Of a DNA stretch of 64,000 nt, positions 16,922-27,000 are shown piece after piece. A model generated the notes under the pieces. It was not told where the DNA came from, did not search any database, and saw nothing but the letters and a program-made list of their open reading frames with translations. Source of the DNA: Pseudorhodoferax sp047601025. GTDB taxonomy: Bacteria; Pseudomonadota; Gammaproteobacteria; Burkholderiales; Burkholderiaceae_C. The stretch is from NCBI RefSeq assembly GCF_047601025.1, contig NZ_JASGJZ010000001.1, positions 1,240,001 to 1,304,000 on the forward strand, given 5' to 3'. A program made the position numbers and the translations under genes. Position 1 is the first letter of the stretch, and every line of letters begins with the position of its first letter.

Positions 16922-17712
16922 GCGGCGAACAGCGCCGACAGCGCCGCGCCGGGATCGGGCGCGCGCATGAAGGCCTCGCCGACCAGGAAGGCATGGATGC
17001 CCGCCGCGCGCATGCGCTGCACGTCGGCCGGCTGCAGGATGCCGCTCTCGGTGACCAGCAGCCGGTCGGCTGGCACGGCGGCCTGCAGGTCCAGCGTGGT
17101 CTGCAGCGAGACCTCGAAGGTGCGCAGGTTGCGGTTGTTGACGCCGACCAGCGGTGTCTTCAGCCGCAGCGCGCGCGCCATCTCGGCGGCGTCGTGCACC
17201 TCGACCAGCACCGCCATGCCCAGGTGGTGGGCGATGGCCTCGAACTCGGCCATCTGCGCATCGTCCAGGATGGCCGCGATCAGCAGCACGCAGTCCGCGC
17301 CCATCGCGCGCGCCTCGTAGATCTGGTAGGCGTCGACCATGAAGTCCTTGCGCAGCACCGGCAGGCCGCAGGACGCGCGCGCCTGCTTCAGGTAGTCCAC
17401 GCTGCCCTGGAAGAACTGGCGGTCCGTCAGCACCGACAGGCAGGCCGCGCCATGCTCGGCGTAGCTCTGGGCGATGTCGGCCGGGATGAAGTCCGCGCGC
17501 AGCACGCCCTTGGACGGGCTGGCCTTCTTGACCTCGGCGATCACAGCCGGCCGGCCGGCCGCGATCCGGGCGCGCAGCGCGCCCACGAAGTCGCGCGTCA
17601 GCACGCGCGATTCGGCATCCGCGCGCACCTCGGCCAGCGGCCGGCGCCCCTTGGCCGCGGCCACTTCCTCGTGCTTGACGGCGGCGATCTTCTGCAGGAT
17701 GTCTTCGGCCAT
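16918..17712 (-). CDS. trpC: Indole-3-glycerol-phosphate synthase
   Basis: 264 residues, monofunctional (no fused TrpF). It converts carboxyphenylaminodeoxyribulose phosphate to indole-3-glycerol phosphate in tryptophan synthesis. The TIM-barrel signature VIAEVKKASPSKGVLR is present, with LRKDFMVDAYQIYEAR, LVGVNNRNLRTFEV and VTESGI downstream. The ATG at 17712 is preferred over the GTG at 17718: GTGAGG lies five bases before the ATG. It starts eight bases after trpD and overlaps ung. Confidence 0.98.
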   Translation of the reverse strand: MAEDILQKIAAVKHEEVAAAKGRRPLAEVRADAESRVLTRDFVGALRARIAAGRPAVIAEVKKASPSKGVLRADFIPADIAQSYAEHGAACLSVLTDRQFFQGSVDYLKQARASCGLPVLRKDFMVDAYQIYEARAMGADCVLLIAAILDDAQMAEFEAIAHHLGMAVLVEVHDAAEMARALRLKTPLVGVNNRNLRTFEVSLQTTLDLQAAVPADRLLVTESGILQPADVQRMRAAGIHAFLVGEAFMRAPDPGAALSALFAA

Positions 17713-17719
17713 GTCCACC

Positions 17720-18751
17720 TCACGCGGCCAGGGATTGGGTCAGCGCGGCGAACTGCGCCAGCTTGGCCTTGGCCGCGCCCGAGGCGATGGCCCGGCGCGC
17801 GGCGGCGATGCCCTCGGGGATGCTGGCGCAAACGTCGGCGGCATACAGCGCCGCGCCGGCGTTCAGCACCACGATGTCGTGCGCCGGCCCGTGCTCGCCG
17901 TCGAGCACGCCGCGCACGATGGCCTCGGACTGCTGCGGCGTCTGCACGCGCAGCGCCCGGTTGCTGACCATCGCCAGGCCGAAGTCCTCCGGATGGATCT
18001 CGTACTCGCGCACCTCGCCGTCCTTCAGCTCGCCGACCAGCGTCGCCGCGCCCAGGCTGACCTCGTCCATGCCGTCCTTGCCGTAGACCACGATCGCATG
18101 CTCGGCCCCCAGGCGCTGCAGCGCCCGCACCTGGATGCCGACCAGGTCCGGATGGAACACGCCCATCAGGATGTTCGGCGCCGAGGCCGGGTTCGTCAGC
18201 GGCCCCAGGATGTTGAAGATGGTCTTGATGCCCAGCTCCTTGCGCACCGGGGCCACGTTCTTCATCGCCGGGTGGTGGTTGGGCGCGAACATGAAGCCGA
18301 TGCCGACCTCGCCGATACAGCGCGCGATCTGCCCGGGCGTGCAATGGATGTTGACCCCCAGCGCCTCCAGCACGTCGGCGCTGCCGGACTTGCTGGACAC
18401 GCTGCGCCCGCCGTGCTTGCTGATCTTGGCGCCCGCCGCCGCCGCGACGAACATCGAGCAGGTCGAGATGTTGAAGGTGTGCGCGCCGTCGCCGCCGGTG
18501 CCGACGATGTCGACCAGGTGGCGCGTGTCGGCCACGTGCACCTTGGTCGCGAACTCGCGCATGACCTGGGCCGCGGCCGTGATCTCGCCGATGGTCTCCT
18601 TCTTCACGCGCAGGCCGGTGACCAGCGCGGCCATCAGCACCGGCGAGCACTCGCCGCGCATGATCAGCCGCATGATGTGCAGCATCTCGTCGTGGAAGAT
18701 CTCTCGGTGTTCGATGGTGCGCTGCAGCGCTTCCTGGGGCGTGATGGACAT
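17720..18751 (-). CDS. trpD: Anthranilate phosphoribosyltransferase
   Basis: 343 residues. It transfers phosphoribose from PRPP to anthranilate. The PRPP-binding loop VDIVGTGGDGAHTFNIST and the SKHGGRSVSSKSGSADVLEA block are intact. The N-terminus MSITPQEALQRTIEHREIF matches betaproteobacterial TrpD, so I take the ATG at 18751. An in-frame ATG at 18781 overlaps the stop of the LysE gene (ATGA) and would add ten residues; coupled initiation there cannot be excluded because neither ATG has a strong Shine-Dalgarno. Confidence 0.97.
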   Translation of the reverse strand: MSITPQEALQRTIEHREIFHDEMLHIMRLIMRGECSPVLMAALVTGLRVKKETIGEITAAAQVMREFATKVHVADTRHLVDIVGTGGDGAHTFNISTCSMFVAAAAGAKISKHGGRSVSSKSGSADVLEALGVNIHCTPGQIARCIGEVGIGFMFAPNHHPAMKNVAPVRKELGIKTIFNILGPLTNPASAPNILMGVFHPDLVGIQVRALQRLGAEHAIVVYGKDGMDEVSLGAATLVGELKDGEVREYEIHPEDFGLAMVSNRALRVQTPQQSEAIVRGVLDGEHGPAHDIVVLNAGAALYAADVCASIPEGIAAARRAIASGAAKAKLAQFAALTQSLAA

Positions 18752-18777
18752 GGGACGGGTCTCGTAAGGGAAAAGGG

Positions 18778-19437
18778 TCATCGGACGGCAGGGGCATCGG
18801 CCAGCGCCAGCCGCAGCCCGAAGCCGACGAACAGGACGCCGGCCGCGCGGTCCAGCCAGTGCATGCCGCGCTGCACGCCGCCGGAGCGGCGCGCCAGCCA
18901 GGCCGCGGCCAGCGCCCAGCCGACGTGGACGGGCATCGCGTTCAGGTTGAACAGCGCGCCCAGCAGCACGAACGCCCGTGCGGCGTCCGGCGCGCCCGGC
19001 GCGATGAACTGCGGCACGAAGGCCAGGAAGAACAGCGCGACCTTGGGGTTCAGCACGTTGGTGCAGAAGCCGTCCAGGAACACGCGCCGCAGCGCCACCA
19101 GGGCCCGGCCCGCGGCCGGGCCGGCGGCCTGCGCCAGCGGGCGGGCGCCGGGACGCGCGCGCAACAGCTTCACGCCGACGTAGAGCAGATAGGCCGCGCC
19201 CAGCCACTTGAGCGCGGAAAACGCCGCGGCCGACGCCGCCAGCAGCGCGCCCACGCCGACGGCCGCCGCCGCGACGTGCACGCAGCAGCCGGCCGTGACG
19301 CCCAGCCCGGCGACGATGCCGGCGCGCGCGCCGCCGCGCAGCGCATGGCGCACGATGCACAGCACGTCGGGCCCCGGCGTGAGGTTCAGCAGCCAGCCGG
19401 CGGCGACGAACAGCAGCAGCTGATGCAGCTCGGGCAC
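18778..19437 (-). CDS. LysE/RhtB-family amino-acid exporter
   Basis: 219 residues with about six hydrophobic segments. The family signature NLTPGPDVLCIVRHALRGG is near the N-terminus, and FLDGFCTNVLNPKVALFFLA in the middle. Such proteins export amino acids (lysine, threonine, homoserine) through the inner membrane. The GTG at 19437 follows GAGG with an eight-base spacer. It lies between ltaE and trpD in the trp gene order, suggesting overflow control of threonine, glycine or an aromatic intermediate. The substrate cannot be deduced from sequence. Confidence 0.9.
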   Translation of the reverse strand: MPELHQLLLFVAAGWLLNLTPGPDVLCIVRHALRGGARAGIVAGLGVTAGCCVHVAAAAVGVGALLAASAAAFSALKWLGAAYLLYVGVKLLRARPGARPLAQAAGPAAGRALVALRRVFLDGFCTNVLNPKVALFFLAFVPQFIAPGAPDAARAFVLLGALFNLNAMPVHVGWALAAAWLARRSGGVQRGMHWLDRAAGVLFVGFGLRLALADAPAVR

Positions 19438-19447
19438 GGCACCGACC

Positions 19448-20503
19448 TCAATGCACCGCGAAGTAGTCGCGCACGGCCGCCGCGGCGCGGTCGACGCCGG
19501 CGGCGTCCACATCCAGGTGCGTCACGAAGCGCAGCTGGTACACGCCGGTGGCCAGGACGCCGCGCTCCGCCAGCCACGGCAGCAGGCCGGCCGCGCGGCC
19601 GCGCAGCGCTTCGTCCGGCGTCGCGAACACGATGTTGCTGTGCGGCGCCTGCACGTCGAGGCCCGCGATGCCGGACAGCCCCTCGGCCAGCCGCCGCGCC
19701 AGCGCATGGTCGTCGGCCAGCCGCTCGACGTGGTGGTCCAGCGCATGCAGCGCCGCCGCGGCCAGCAGGCCGGCCTGGCGCATGCCGCCGCCGGCCATCT
19801 TGCGGATGCGGTGCGCCCGGCCGATGAACCCGCGCGAGCCGCACAGCGCCGAGCCCACCGGCGCGCCCAGGCCCTTGCTGAAGCAGACGGAAACGCTGTC
19901 GAAGCACTGCGCGATGCGCCGCGCCTCGGCATACGGATCGCCGCCCGCCGCCTGCGCCACCGCGGCGTTGAACAGCCGCGCCCCGTCCAGGTGCCGCGCC
20001 AGTCCGTGCCCGGCCGCCAGCCGGGTCGCGGCCTGCACGTAGTCGAACGGCAGCAGCTGGCCGCCCAGCGTGTTCTCCAGCGCCAGCAGCCGCGTGCGCG
20101 CGAAATGCGCGTCGTCGGGCTTGATCGCGGCCTCGATCTGCTCCAGGGGCAGCGTGCCGTTCCCGGCGTGCGCGATCGGCTGCGGCTGCACGCTGCCGAG
20201 CACCGCGGCGCCGCCCGCCTCCCAGCGGTAGCAGTGCTGCATCTGGCCGACGATGTACTCGTCGCCGCGCTGGCAGTGCGCCAGGATGGCGCACAGGTTG
20301 CTCTGCGTGCCGCTGGGCACGAACAGCGCGGCCTCGAAGCCCAGCAGGCCGGAGATGCGCTGCTGCAGCGCCTGCACCGTGGGGTCGTCGCCGAACACAT
20401 CGTCGCCCAGCGGCGCGGCGAACATGGCCTCGCGCATGGCGCGGGTCGGCCGCGTGACCGTGTCGCTCCGCAGATCGACGACCGGCGCAGCCGCCACGGT
20501 CAC
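19448..20503 (-). CDS. ltaE: Low-specificity L-threonine aldolase
   Basis: 351 residues, PLP-dependent fold type I. It cleaves L-threonine and L-allo-threonine to glycine and acetaldehyde. The N-terminal VDLRSDTVTRPTRAMREAM and LGDDVFGDDPTVQALQQ are typical. The PLP lysine lies in SVSVCFSKGLGAPVGS, preceded by HLDGARLFNA. The likely start is the GTG at 20503, which overlaps the trpG stop (GTGA) and has GGAG five bases upstream inside trpG; a GTG two codons later is the alternative. Its placement between trpG and trpD is not part of tryptophan synthesis proper. Confidence 0.95.
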   Translation of the reverse strand: MTVAAAPVVDLRSDTVTRPTRAMREAMFAAPLGDDVFGDDPTVQALQQRISGLLGFEAALFVPSGTQSNLCAILAHCQRGDEYIVGQMQHCYRWEAGGAAVLGSVQPQPIAHAGNGTLPLEQIEAAIKPDDAHFARTRLLALENTLGGQLLPFDYVQAATRLAAGHGLARHLDGARLFNAAVAQAAGGDPYAEARRIAQCFDSVSVCFSKGLGAPVGSALCGSRGFIGRAHRIRKMAGGGMRQAGLLAAAALHALDHHVERLADDHALARRLAEGLSGIAGLDVQAPHSNIVFATPDEALRGRAAGLLPWLAERGVLATGVYQLRFVTHLDVDAAGVDRAAAAVRDYFAVH

Positions 20504-21069
20504 TTCTGCTCCAGGAAGTTGCGCAGCATGGCGTGGCCATGCTCGGTCAGGATGGACTCTGGGTGGAACTGCACGCCCTGCACCGGCAGCTCCTTGTGCC
20601 GCACGCCCATGATCTCGCCGTCGTCGGTCCATGCGGTGACGGCCAGCGCCGGCGGGCAGTCCTCGCGCTGGATCGCCAGCGAGTGGTAGCGGTTGACGGT
20701 GAAGCGCTCCGGCAGGCCGGCGAACACGCCTTCGCGCGTGGTCGTGATCTCGCTGGTCTTGCCATGCATCAGCTGCCGTGCGCGAACGATCCGGCCGCCG
20801 AAGGCCGCGCCGATGCTCTGGTGGCCCAGGCACACGCCCAGGATCGGCAGCTTGCCGGCGAAGTGCCGGATCGCCTCGACCGAGATGCCGGCCTCGGCCG
20901 GCGAGCACGGGCCGGGCGAGATCACCAGCAGGTCGGGCGCGCGCGCCGCCACGCCGGCCACGTCGATCTCGTCGTTGCGGAACACCTCGACCTCGGCCCC
21001 GAGCTCACCGAAGTACTGCACCAGGTTGAAGGTGAAGCTGTCGTAGTTGTCGACCATGAGGAGTTTCAT
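20500..21069 (-). CDS. trpG: Anthranilate synthase component II (glutamine amidotransferase)
   Basis: 189 residues, class I glutamine amidotransferase that supplies ammonia to TrpE; possibly shared with PabB for folate synthesis. The triad is visible: C80 in GVCLGHQS, then H169 and E171 in VQFHPESI. The ATG at 21069 has GGAG eight bases upstream. In related bacteria trpG directly follows trpE; here it is 11.9 kb away with a plus-strand operon between them, so it must be transcribed from its own promoter. Confidence 0.97.
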   Translation of the reverse strand: MKLLMVDNYDSFTFNLVQYFGELGAEVEVFRNDEIDVAGVAARAPDLLVISPGPCSPAEAGISVEAIRHFAGKLPILGVCLGHQSIGAAFGGRIVRARQLMHGKTSEITTTREGVFAGLPERFTVNRYHSLAIQREDCPPALAVTAWTDDGEIMGVRHKELPVQGVQFHPESILTEHGHAMLRNFLEQK

Positions 21070-21544
21070 TGACCCGACTCCTTGATTCCAAAGGTGTTTC
21101 CAATCCTCGAAAACACGCCGTTATAGCCGACCATCGCAAGAGCGCCCCGGTTCGGGACGTCCGCAGGCCACCCGTCTCTCCCACGAGGGACGGGTGAACA
21201 ACTTGCCAAAGGGAATCTGCTCAAGGGCATCGGACATCCTCCAAGGGTTGGAGCCGCCGTACCGGAAAGTTTCTGACCTTGCCACCGGGACGGCGACAAG
21301 GTTGCGGTCTGCACCGCAGCGACATGCCGCTTCCTACTGGAAGCGCCACCACAGGATTGCGTTGATCGGGGAGGTGGAAAGCATGTGAAGAGCGCAGGAT
21401 TCTACATGCCGGGCTCGATGCCCGGCCCTCGTCGTTCACGAGAATGGAGACTGCGGACCGGGCGCCACAGCGCCCGGCAGGTGGCTCCAGGATGCTGTGC
21501 CCCCTTCCTTGAATACACGAATTGTTACACCCAGGAACACCTAC
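21070..21544. other. Divergent intergenic region between trpG and the AAA+ operon
   Basis: 475 bases with no convincing long gene. A possible minus-strand -10 (TATAAC, 21125-21120) lies 51 bases before trpG but lacks a good -35. An 8-bp hairpin (21094-21101 with 21109-21116, one G-U pair) lies in the presumptive trpG leader. A short minus-strand frame coding MVGYNGVFSRIGNTFGIKES and two more residues (21134-21066) ends by overlapping the trpG ATG in an ATGA. It could be a coupled leader peptide or the relic tail of a lost gene. On the plus side CCGGGCTCGATGCCCGG (near 21408) and GGGCGCCACAGCGCCC (near 21460) are small palindromes. AGGAA lies seven bases before the AAA+ ATG. Confidence 0.5.
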
Positions 21545-23392
21545 ATGACTCTGCCATCGCACGAGCCGCCGCGCTGGCTGCGCGATCTCGTTCGTTTCCT
21601 GCCATTGAAAAGCCAGTTCGTGCTGTCGGGCAACGTGCGCGACCTCCAGGCGGTGGAGGTCGCTCCCGGCACGGTCACATCCCAGACGCTGCATCAGACG
21701 CTGGGCGACACGCTGCGCCGAGCGGGCTACGCCCAGACGTTCCTCTACCAGCCGCTGATGGGGTTCTCCACGATCACCGCCGCCGGCGAAAGCACCGCGG
21801 CGGGAGACGCCATCCTGGCCCAGTTCGGACTTTCGGTCGCCAACGGCCTGGCGGCGGCCGGGCCCGACGTCCTGGGGGCGACGCTGGAGCGCCTGGTGCA
21901 CCACCAGGGCGAACCTTGCGCACTGGTCGTCGACTTCGCGTCCCGGCTGCTGGCACGCAACACGGACCTGACGCCACCGGAGAACCAGCTGTTCACGCGC
22001 GCGCTGATGCTCTCCCATCAGGCGCGCAGTCGCCCGGCAGGCCATGACCGGCGCCCCTTCTTCAACGCGATCATCTGGGTGGTCGAGCGCGAAGGCGATC
22101 TGCCGGACTGGTTTCTGGTCGGCAATCCCCGCATCCGCCACATTCCCGTGTCCCGGCCGGACCACCTGGCCCGCCGCGCGCTGGTGCCAGCGCTGCTGCG
22201 GCCGCTGGCCGGCTTCGCGCAGGCGTCTGCCGAGGCGCAGCTCAAGGCACAGAACGCCTTCGTCGACGGCACCGAGGGCATGCTGCTGCTCGACTTGAAC
22301 GCCATCGCCGTGCTGGCGCGGGTGGAGGGTGTCCCGCTGGAGCACGTCGCCGACGCGGTGCGGCGCTACAAGGTCGGCGTGACCGAAGACCCGTGGCTCA
22401 AGATCGACCGCGACAAGATCCGCGATGCAGAAGCTTTCATCCGGCAACGCGTCAAGGGCCAGGATGCGGCCGTGGTGCACATGCTGGACATCGTCAAGCG
22501 CGCCATGACCGGCGTGGGCGGCAGCCGCCGCGGCAACCGGCCACGCGGGGTGGCCTTCCTGGCTGGGCCGACCGGCGTGGGCAAGACGGAACTGGCCAAG
22601 ACGATCACCAGCCTGCTGTTTGGTGACGAGAGCGCCTACATCCGTTTCGACATGTCCGAGTTCAGCGCCGAACATGCCGATCAGCGCCTCATCGGGGCGC
22701 CGCCCGGCTACGTCGGCTACGACGCGGGCGGCGAATTGACCAATGCCATTCGTGAAAAGCCTTTCAGCGTGGTGCTTTTCGACGAGATCGAGAAGGCCCA
22801 CCCGCGCGTGCTGGACAAGTTCCTGCAGATCCTGGACGACGGCGTGCTCACCAGCGGGCGCGGCGACAGGGTCTACTTCTCTGAAGCCTTGATCGTGTTC
22901 ACCTCCAACCTGGGCATCTACCGCATGAACGAGGCCGGCGTGCGCGTGCTCAACGTGTCGGCCGCCGAGCCTTATGCGCAGGTGAGCGAGAAGGTCCACG
23001 GCGAGATCGATCGCCATTTCAAATTGGTGCTCAACCGTCCGGAAATCCTGAACCGGATCGGCGAGAACATCATCGTCTTCGATTTCATCCGGGAGGACAT
23101 CGCCGGGCAGATCTTCGAGCAGATGGTCGGTACGACGCTCGCGGACCTTCAAGTCCAGGCACTGCAGGTGCAGTTGTCGGACGGCGCACGCGACGCACTG
23201 CGCGGGCTGTGCCTGCAAGACCTGTCCAACGGCGGGCGCGGAATCCGCAACCAGGTGGAGGCCTACCTGCTCAACCCGTTGGCACGCATGCTGTTCGATG
23301 TCGACGCCCGGCCTGGGCAGGCCTTCATCGTGGAGACGCTCGATGCCGAGGGCCTGGCCCTGACCCCCGTCCCGCCCGCCGACCGTTCATGA
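21545..23392 (+). CDS. ClpB/ClpA-type (AAA_2) AAA+ ATPase, first gene of unknown four-gene operon
   Basis: 615 residues. The N-terminal half opens with RWLRDLVRFLPLKSQFVLSG and is not a recognisable Clp N-domain. The C-terminal half is a single AAA+ module of the ClpB D2 class. Walker A GPTGVGKT is at 341-348, the pore-loop region GAPPGYVGYD at about 384-393, Walker B FDEIEK around D413/E414, and a sensor-1 asparagine at N455 (TSN), followed by a C-terminal small domain. It is therefore a hexameric unfoldase or remodeller with one ring, not a full double-ring ClpB. The ATG at 21545 is preceded by AGGAACACCTAC. Its stop overlaps the next ATG (ATGA). Confidence 0.88.
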   Translation: MTLPSHEPPRWLRDLVRFLPLKSQFVLSGNVRDLQAVEVAPGTVTSQTLHQTLGDTLRRAGYAQTFLYQPLMGFSTITAAGESTAAGDAILAQFGLSVANGLAAAGPDVLGATLERLVHHQGEPCALVVDFASRLLARNTDLTPPENQLFTRALMLSHQARSRPAGHDRRPFFNAIIWVVEREGDLPDWFLVGNPRIRHIPVSRPDHLARRALVPALLRPLAGFAQASAEAQLKAQNAFVDGTEGMLLLDLNAIAVLARVEGVPLEHVADAVRRYKVGVTEDPWLKIDRDKIRDAEAFIRQRVKGQDAAVVHMLDIVKRAMTGVGGSRRGNRPRGVAFLAGPTGVGKTELAKTITSLLFGDESAYIRFDMSEFSAEHADQRLIGAPPGYVGYDAGGELTNAIREKPFSVVLFDEIEKAHPRVLDKFLQILDDGVLTSGRGDRVYFSEALIVFTSNLGIYRMNEAGVRVLNVSAAEPYAQVSEKVHGEIDRHFKLVLNRPEILNRIGENIIVFDFIREDIAGQIFEQMVGTTLADLQVQALQVQLSDGARDALRGLCLQDLSNGGRGIRNQVEAYLLNPLARMLFDVDARPGQAFIVETLDAEGLALTPVPPADRS

Positions 23393-24048
23393 AGCTCGGC
23401 CTGTCTCGGGTGCACTTTCCCGTGACCACGCTCGGGCCCGGCCGCCGCCTGGGGATCTGGCTGCAGGGATGCTCCATCCGCTGTCCTGGCTGCATTTCCG
23501 CCGACACCTGGCGCGTCGCGGAGCAGCCGGTGGACGTGGCTGACCTGGTGGCGAGCATCGCGCCCTGGCTTGCCCAATGCGACGGCGTGACGGTTTCCGG
23601 CGGTGAACCGTTTGATCAGCCCCAGGCACTGGCGACGCTGCTGGGCCGCATCCGCCAGCTGAGCAGCGTTGACATCCTGGCCTACAGCGGCCATCCCTAC
23701 GAGAAGCTGCAGGGCTTCCTGGCGGCCTGGCCGGGCCTGATCGACGCGTTGATTTCCGACCCTTTCGAATTCCATCGACCCCAAACCAAGCGGCTGCGCG
23801 GCAGCGACAACCAGCGCCTGCACCTGCTCACCGAGCGCGGCCGCGAACGCTTCGCGGGCTATGACGAACAACCGGCCGGCCCGGCAGACCGCCAACTCGA
23901 TGTCATGCTCGACGACGAGGGCGTGGTCTGGCTGGCAGGCATCCCGCGCCGCGGGGACATGCAGCGCCTGCAGGATCTGCTGCGGGCACAAGGCCATTTC
24001 TCAATCACCTCCGAAGCGCCCGTTGCGGTATGCAAGACGCCACGATGA
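23389..24048 (+). CDS. Radical SAM activase-like protein (4Fe-4S single-cluster domain)
   Basis: 219 residues. The cluster motif CxxxCxxC is C28, C32, C35 (GCSIRCPGC), followed by VTVSGGEPF, the SAM-binding GGE motif. The small size and absence of a SPASM or auxiliary-cluster domain resemble NrdG/PflA-type activating enzymes, which install a glycyl radical. No glycyl-radical enzyme is encoded nearby, so the target is more likely another operon member, or the fold modifies a peptide or nucleotide. Start and stop both overlap neighbours in ATGA junctions (23389-23392, 24045-24048), so it is made in fixed ratio with the AAA+ ATPase and the helicase fusion. Confidence 0.88.
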   Translation: MKLGLSRVHFPVTTLGPGRRLGIWLQGCSIRCPGCISADTWRVAEQPVDVADLVASIAPWLAQCDGVTVSGGEPFDQPQALATLLGRIRQLSSVDILAYSGHPYEKLQGFLAAWPGLIDALISDPFEFHRPQTKRLRGSDNQRLHLLTERGRERFAGYDEQPAGPADRQLDVMLDDEGVVWLAGIPRRGDMQRLQDLLRAQGHFSITSEAPVAVCKTPR

Positions 24049-27000
24049 TCCGTTTCTGCCCCAACTGCGCGACGGAGCGTCCGCTGTTCGAGATGTTCTG
24101 CGAAGGCTCGGTCGACGGCCGGCGCTGCGACTGGAGCCTGGCCGAGGTGCCGATCCGGCCCGCCGGATGGCGGCCGGCCGTCGTCGTTCCGGTCCAGCCG
24201 CCGGCACCGGACGAGCCGCCGCTGACCTGCACCAACGGTCACGCCATGGATGCAGGCGACCTGATCTGCGCGCAGTGCGGCGCGGATGCGGCCGCCATCG
24301 ATGGCCCGGCGCCGCAATCGGACACCACCACAGGCACGCCGGCGTCATGGGCAGACGACGCGCCGGCCACCACGGCACCTGACGCTGCCGCAGCGCCGTC
24401 CGGCCAGGAAACCATCATCGAGGGTTGGCGCGTACTGCGGCAGATGAGCAGCACCGTCGGCTTGCGGGACCGCTACCTGGTCGAGGAGGCCGACGGCGAA
24501 CGCCGCGGCGTGCTGACGCTGTACCACCAGGGCGCCGAGCCGGACCCTTCGGTCTACGACGCACTCAAGCGGGTTTCCAAGGCCCACGTTCTGGACATCT
24601 TCGCCACGGGGCGCTGGAACGAGCGTGCCTACGAGGTCGCCGAGGCGCTGACAGGCGGCACGCTGGCCGACCTGGGCATCGTGGCCACCGGGCCGTCGGC
24701 GATCCGGCAGATCGTCTATGAACTCGGCCGAGCCCTGGACGCCCTGGCCGAGGTCGGCCTGCGGCACCGGGATCTGCGGCCGGGCACGCTGCTGGTCCGG
24801 CACCGGGATCCGCTGGATCTGGTGATCGGCGGCTATGGCTCGGCACGCCTGTCCGAATTCGACCTCGACATCGTCTCCCCTCTGGAGATCACCCGCTACA
24901 CGGCGCCCGAGGCCGTGGCGGGCGGCGTGGCCGCGGCCTCGGACTGGTGGAGCCTGGGCATGGTCCTGCTGGAACAGGTCACGCAGGGCCGTTGTTTCGA
25001 AGGCATCCATCACCAGGCCTTCCTCATCCATGTCCTGGCCAATGGCGCGCCCATTCCAGATGATCTGGACCCCGCCACCACGATGCTGCTGCGCGGATTG
25101 CTGACCCGCGACAGGCTCAAGCGCTGGGGTTGGCCACAGGTCCAGGCCTGGCTCGACGGCAAGCCCATCGACCTGCCCGCACCGACGCAGGAGGCCGAAC
25201 GCCACCACGCCGGCCCGGCCATCGCGCTGGGTGGAGCGCGCTACCACGCGCCCCGCGCCTACGCCCTGGCGGCAGCCGAGGCCGGCAACTGGGAAGAAGC
25301 GCGCGAGCAACTGTTGCGCAGCGTGGTGGTCAGCTGGGCACAGGACGCAGGTGCCGACGCCTCGGTTCTCGCCGGCCTCAGGCGCGTGGCGCGCCACGAG
25401 ACCCTGGAAGAAGACTTCCGGCTTCTGGCGGCGCTGAAGATCCTCAATCCGGAGATACCGCCGATCCACCGCGGCGACATCGTCACGCCGCGCTGGCTGC
25501 TGGCCCATCCGCTCGAAGCCTACGCGCTCATCACCGGGGAACTGCCCGACCTGCTGGATGAACTCGGCACGGAAAGCTGGCTGAGCCAGCTCAAGGCCCG
25601 GGCGCATGCGGTGAGAACCCGGGCCCGCCACCTGGCGATCGAGCTGGACGAGGACAGCGCGCGCATCCACCTCTTGAGCACCTCCCGCGCCAAGCTGGCC
25701 GCCGAATGGGAGGCGCGCCGCCGCCTGCTGCCCGACACCGAGCACCATGGCCTGCTGGGCCTGATGGAGCGCCGCACCCTGGGCGAGGAAGACCTGATCG
25801 TCCTGCTGAGTGCGTCGATCGGCCAGTTCCGCTCCTGCGATGCCCTGGTGGAAGAAGCCAGGCTGCTGGCGCTGGCCAACGGCGTCCACCAGTTCTCGGA
25901 GCGCGCAGCGCAGGAACTCGTGCGCTGGCCGCGCAACGAGATCATGCAGGCCGTGGCCGAGCGCACCGAAGGGTTCGCACGCTGCGCCAACCCGGCCGTC
26001 AATGGCTGGGCGGACGACTTCCGCCTGGAAAGGCGGATACCGATCGCACGGGCGCTGGTGCTGCTGTCCATCCCCCAGGCGCAATGGCAGGCGCTGCAGA
26101 AGCAGGCGTACGTCACCCAGATCCTGGACTTCTTCGAGAAAAAGATCGTCAGCACCGTCATGCGCGGCCCGCTCGTCCGCATGACGATCGGCAAGACCAC
26201 CACGCGGGTCGACCTGGCCGAACTGCGCACGCCGCGCATGGACCCGGCCGCGCTGCTGGATCACCTTCTGCAGCGCAACGACCGCGCGATCGCGCTGGAC
26301 CCGGCCGCCTTCGACGCGCCCGAGAGTTCGGTCAGGGCACGCCTGCAAAGCCTGGAGCGCCACACGCAACTGCACAAGCGCGACACGGGCATCGATGGGC
26401 TCTACCTGGGTTTCCCGTTCCTGCTGACGCGCGATGCCAAGGCCGGCGCCACGACGCGCATCGCACCGGTTCTGCTGTGGCCGGCCCGCGTGCACCACGA
26501 GCTGGGCTCGCGTGGCCGCGTCAACATCGCGTTTGACAGCGAACGCGAGGAGGTGCGCCTCAATCCTGCCCTGGAGGGACTCGTCGGGCCGGAATCGATC
26601 GTTCGCTGGCGCAAGGCCGTCGACGAGTTGCTGGGCCGGTCTGCCCTGCGCGCGGCAGATGTCATCGATGCACTGGGAAACCTCGCGACGCCGCGCAACC
26701 GGTCGCTCATGGCGCTGCCAAACCCGAAGGTCCAGGTGCCGGTCCGCAGCATGGAACTGGAATGCGCGGCCGTCCTGTTCCACGTCACCTTCATCGGCCA
26801 GGCGATCGGCGAGGACATCCGCCAGCTGAAGTCGATACCGTCCGCCGGCACCGGCCTGGAGACGGCCCTGCGCCTGAACACCGAGACGCCACCGTCGAAT
26901 GCGGCACTGCCAACCCCGCGCGAGGCGGACCGCTTCTTCACGGTGCACAGCGACCCATCGCAAGAGGAGGCGGTGCTGCGCGCCCGGGCCGCCCCTGGCC

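Noticed and set aside
21385..22047. Plus-strand frame overlapping the start of the AAA+ gene
   Set aside because: It is out of frame with the clear AAA+ protein and of low complexity.
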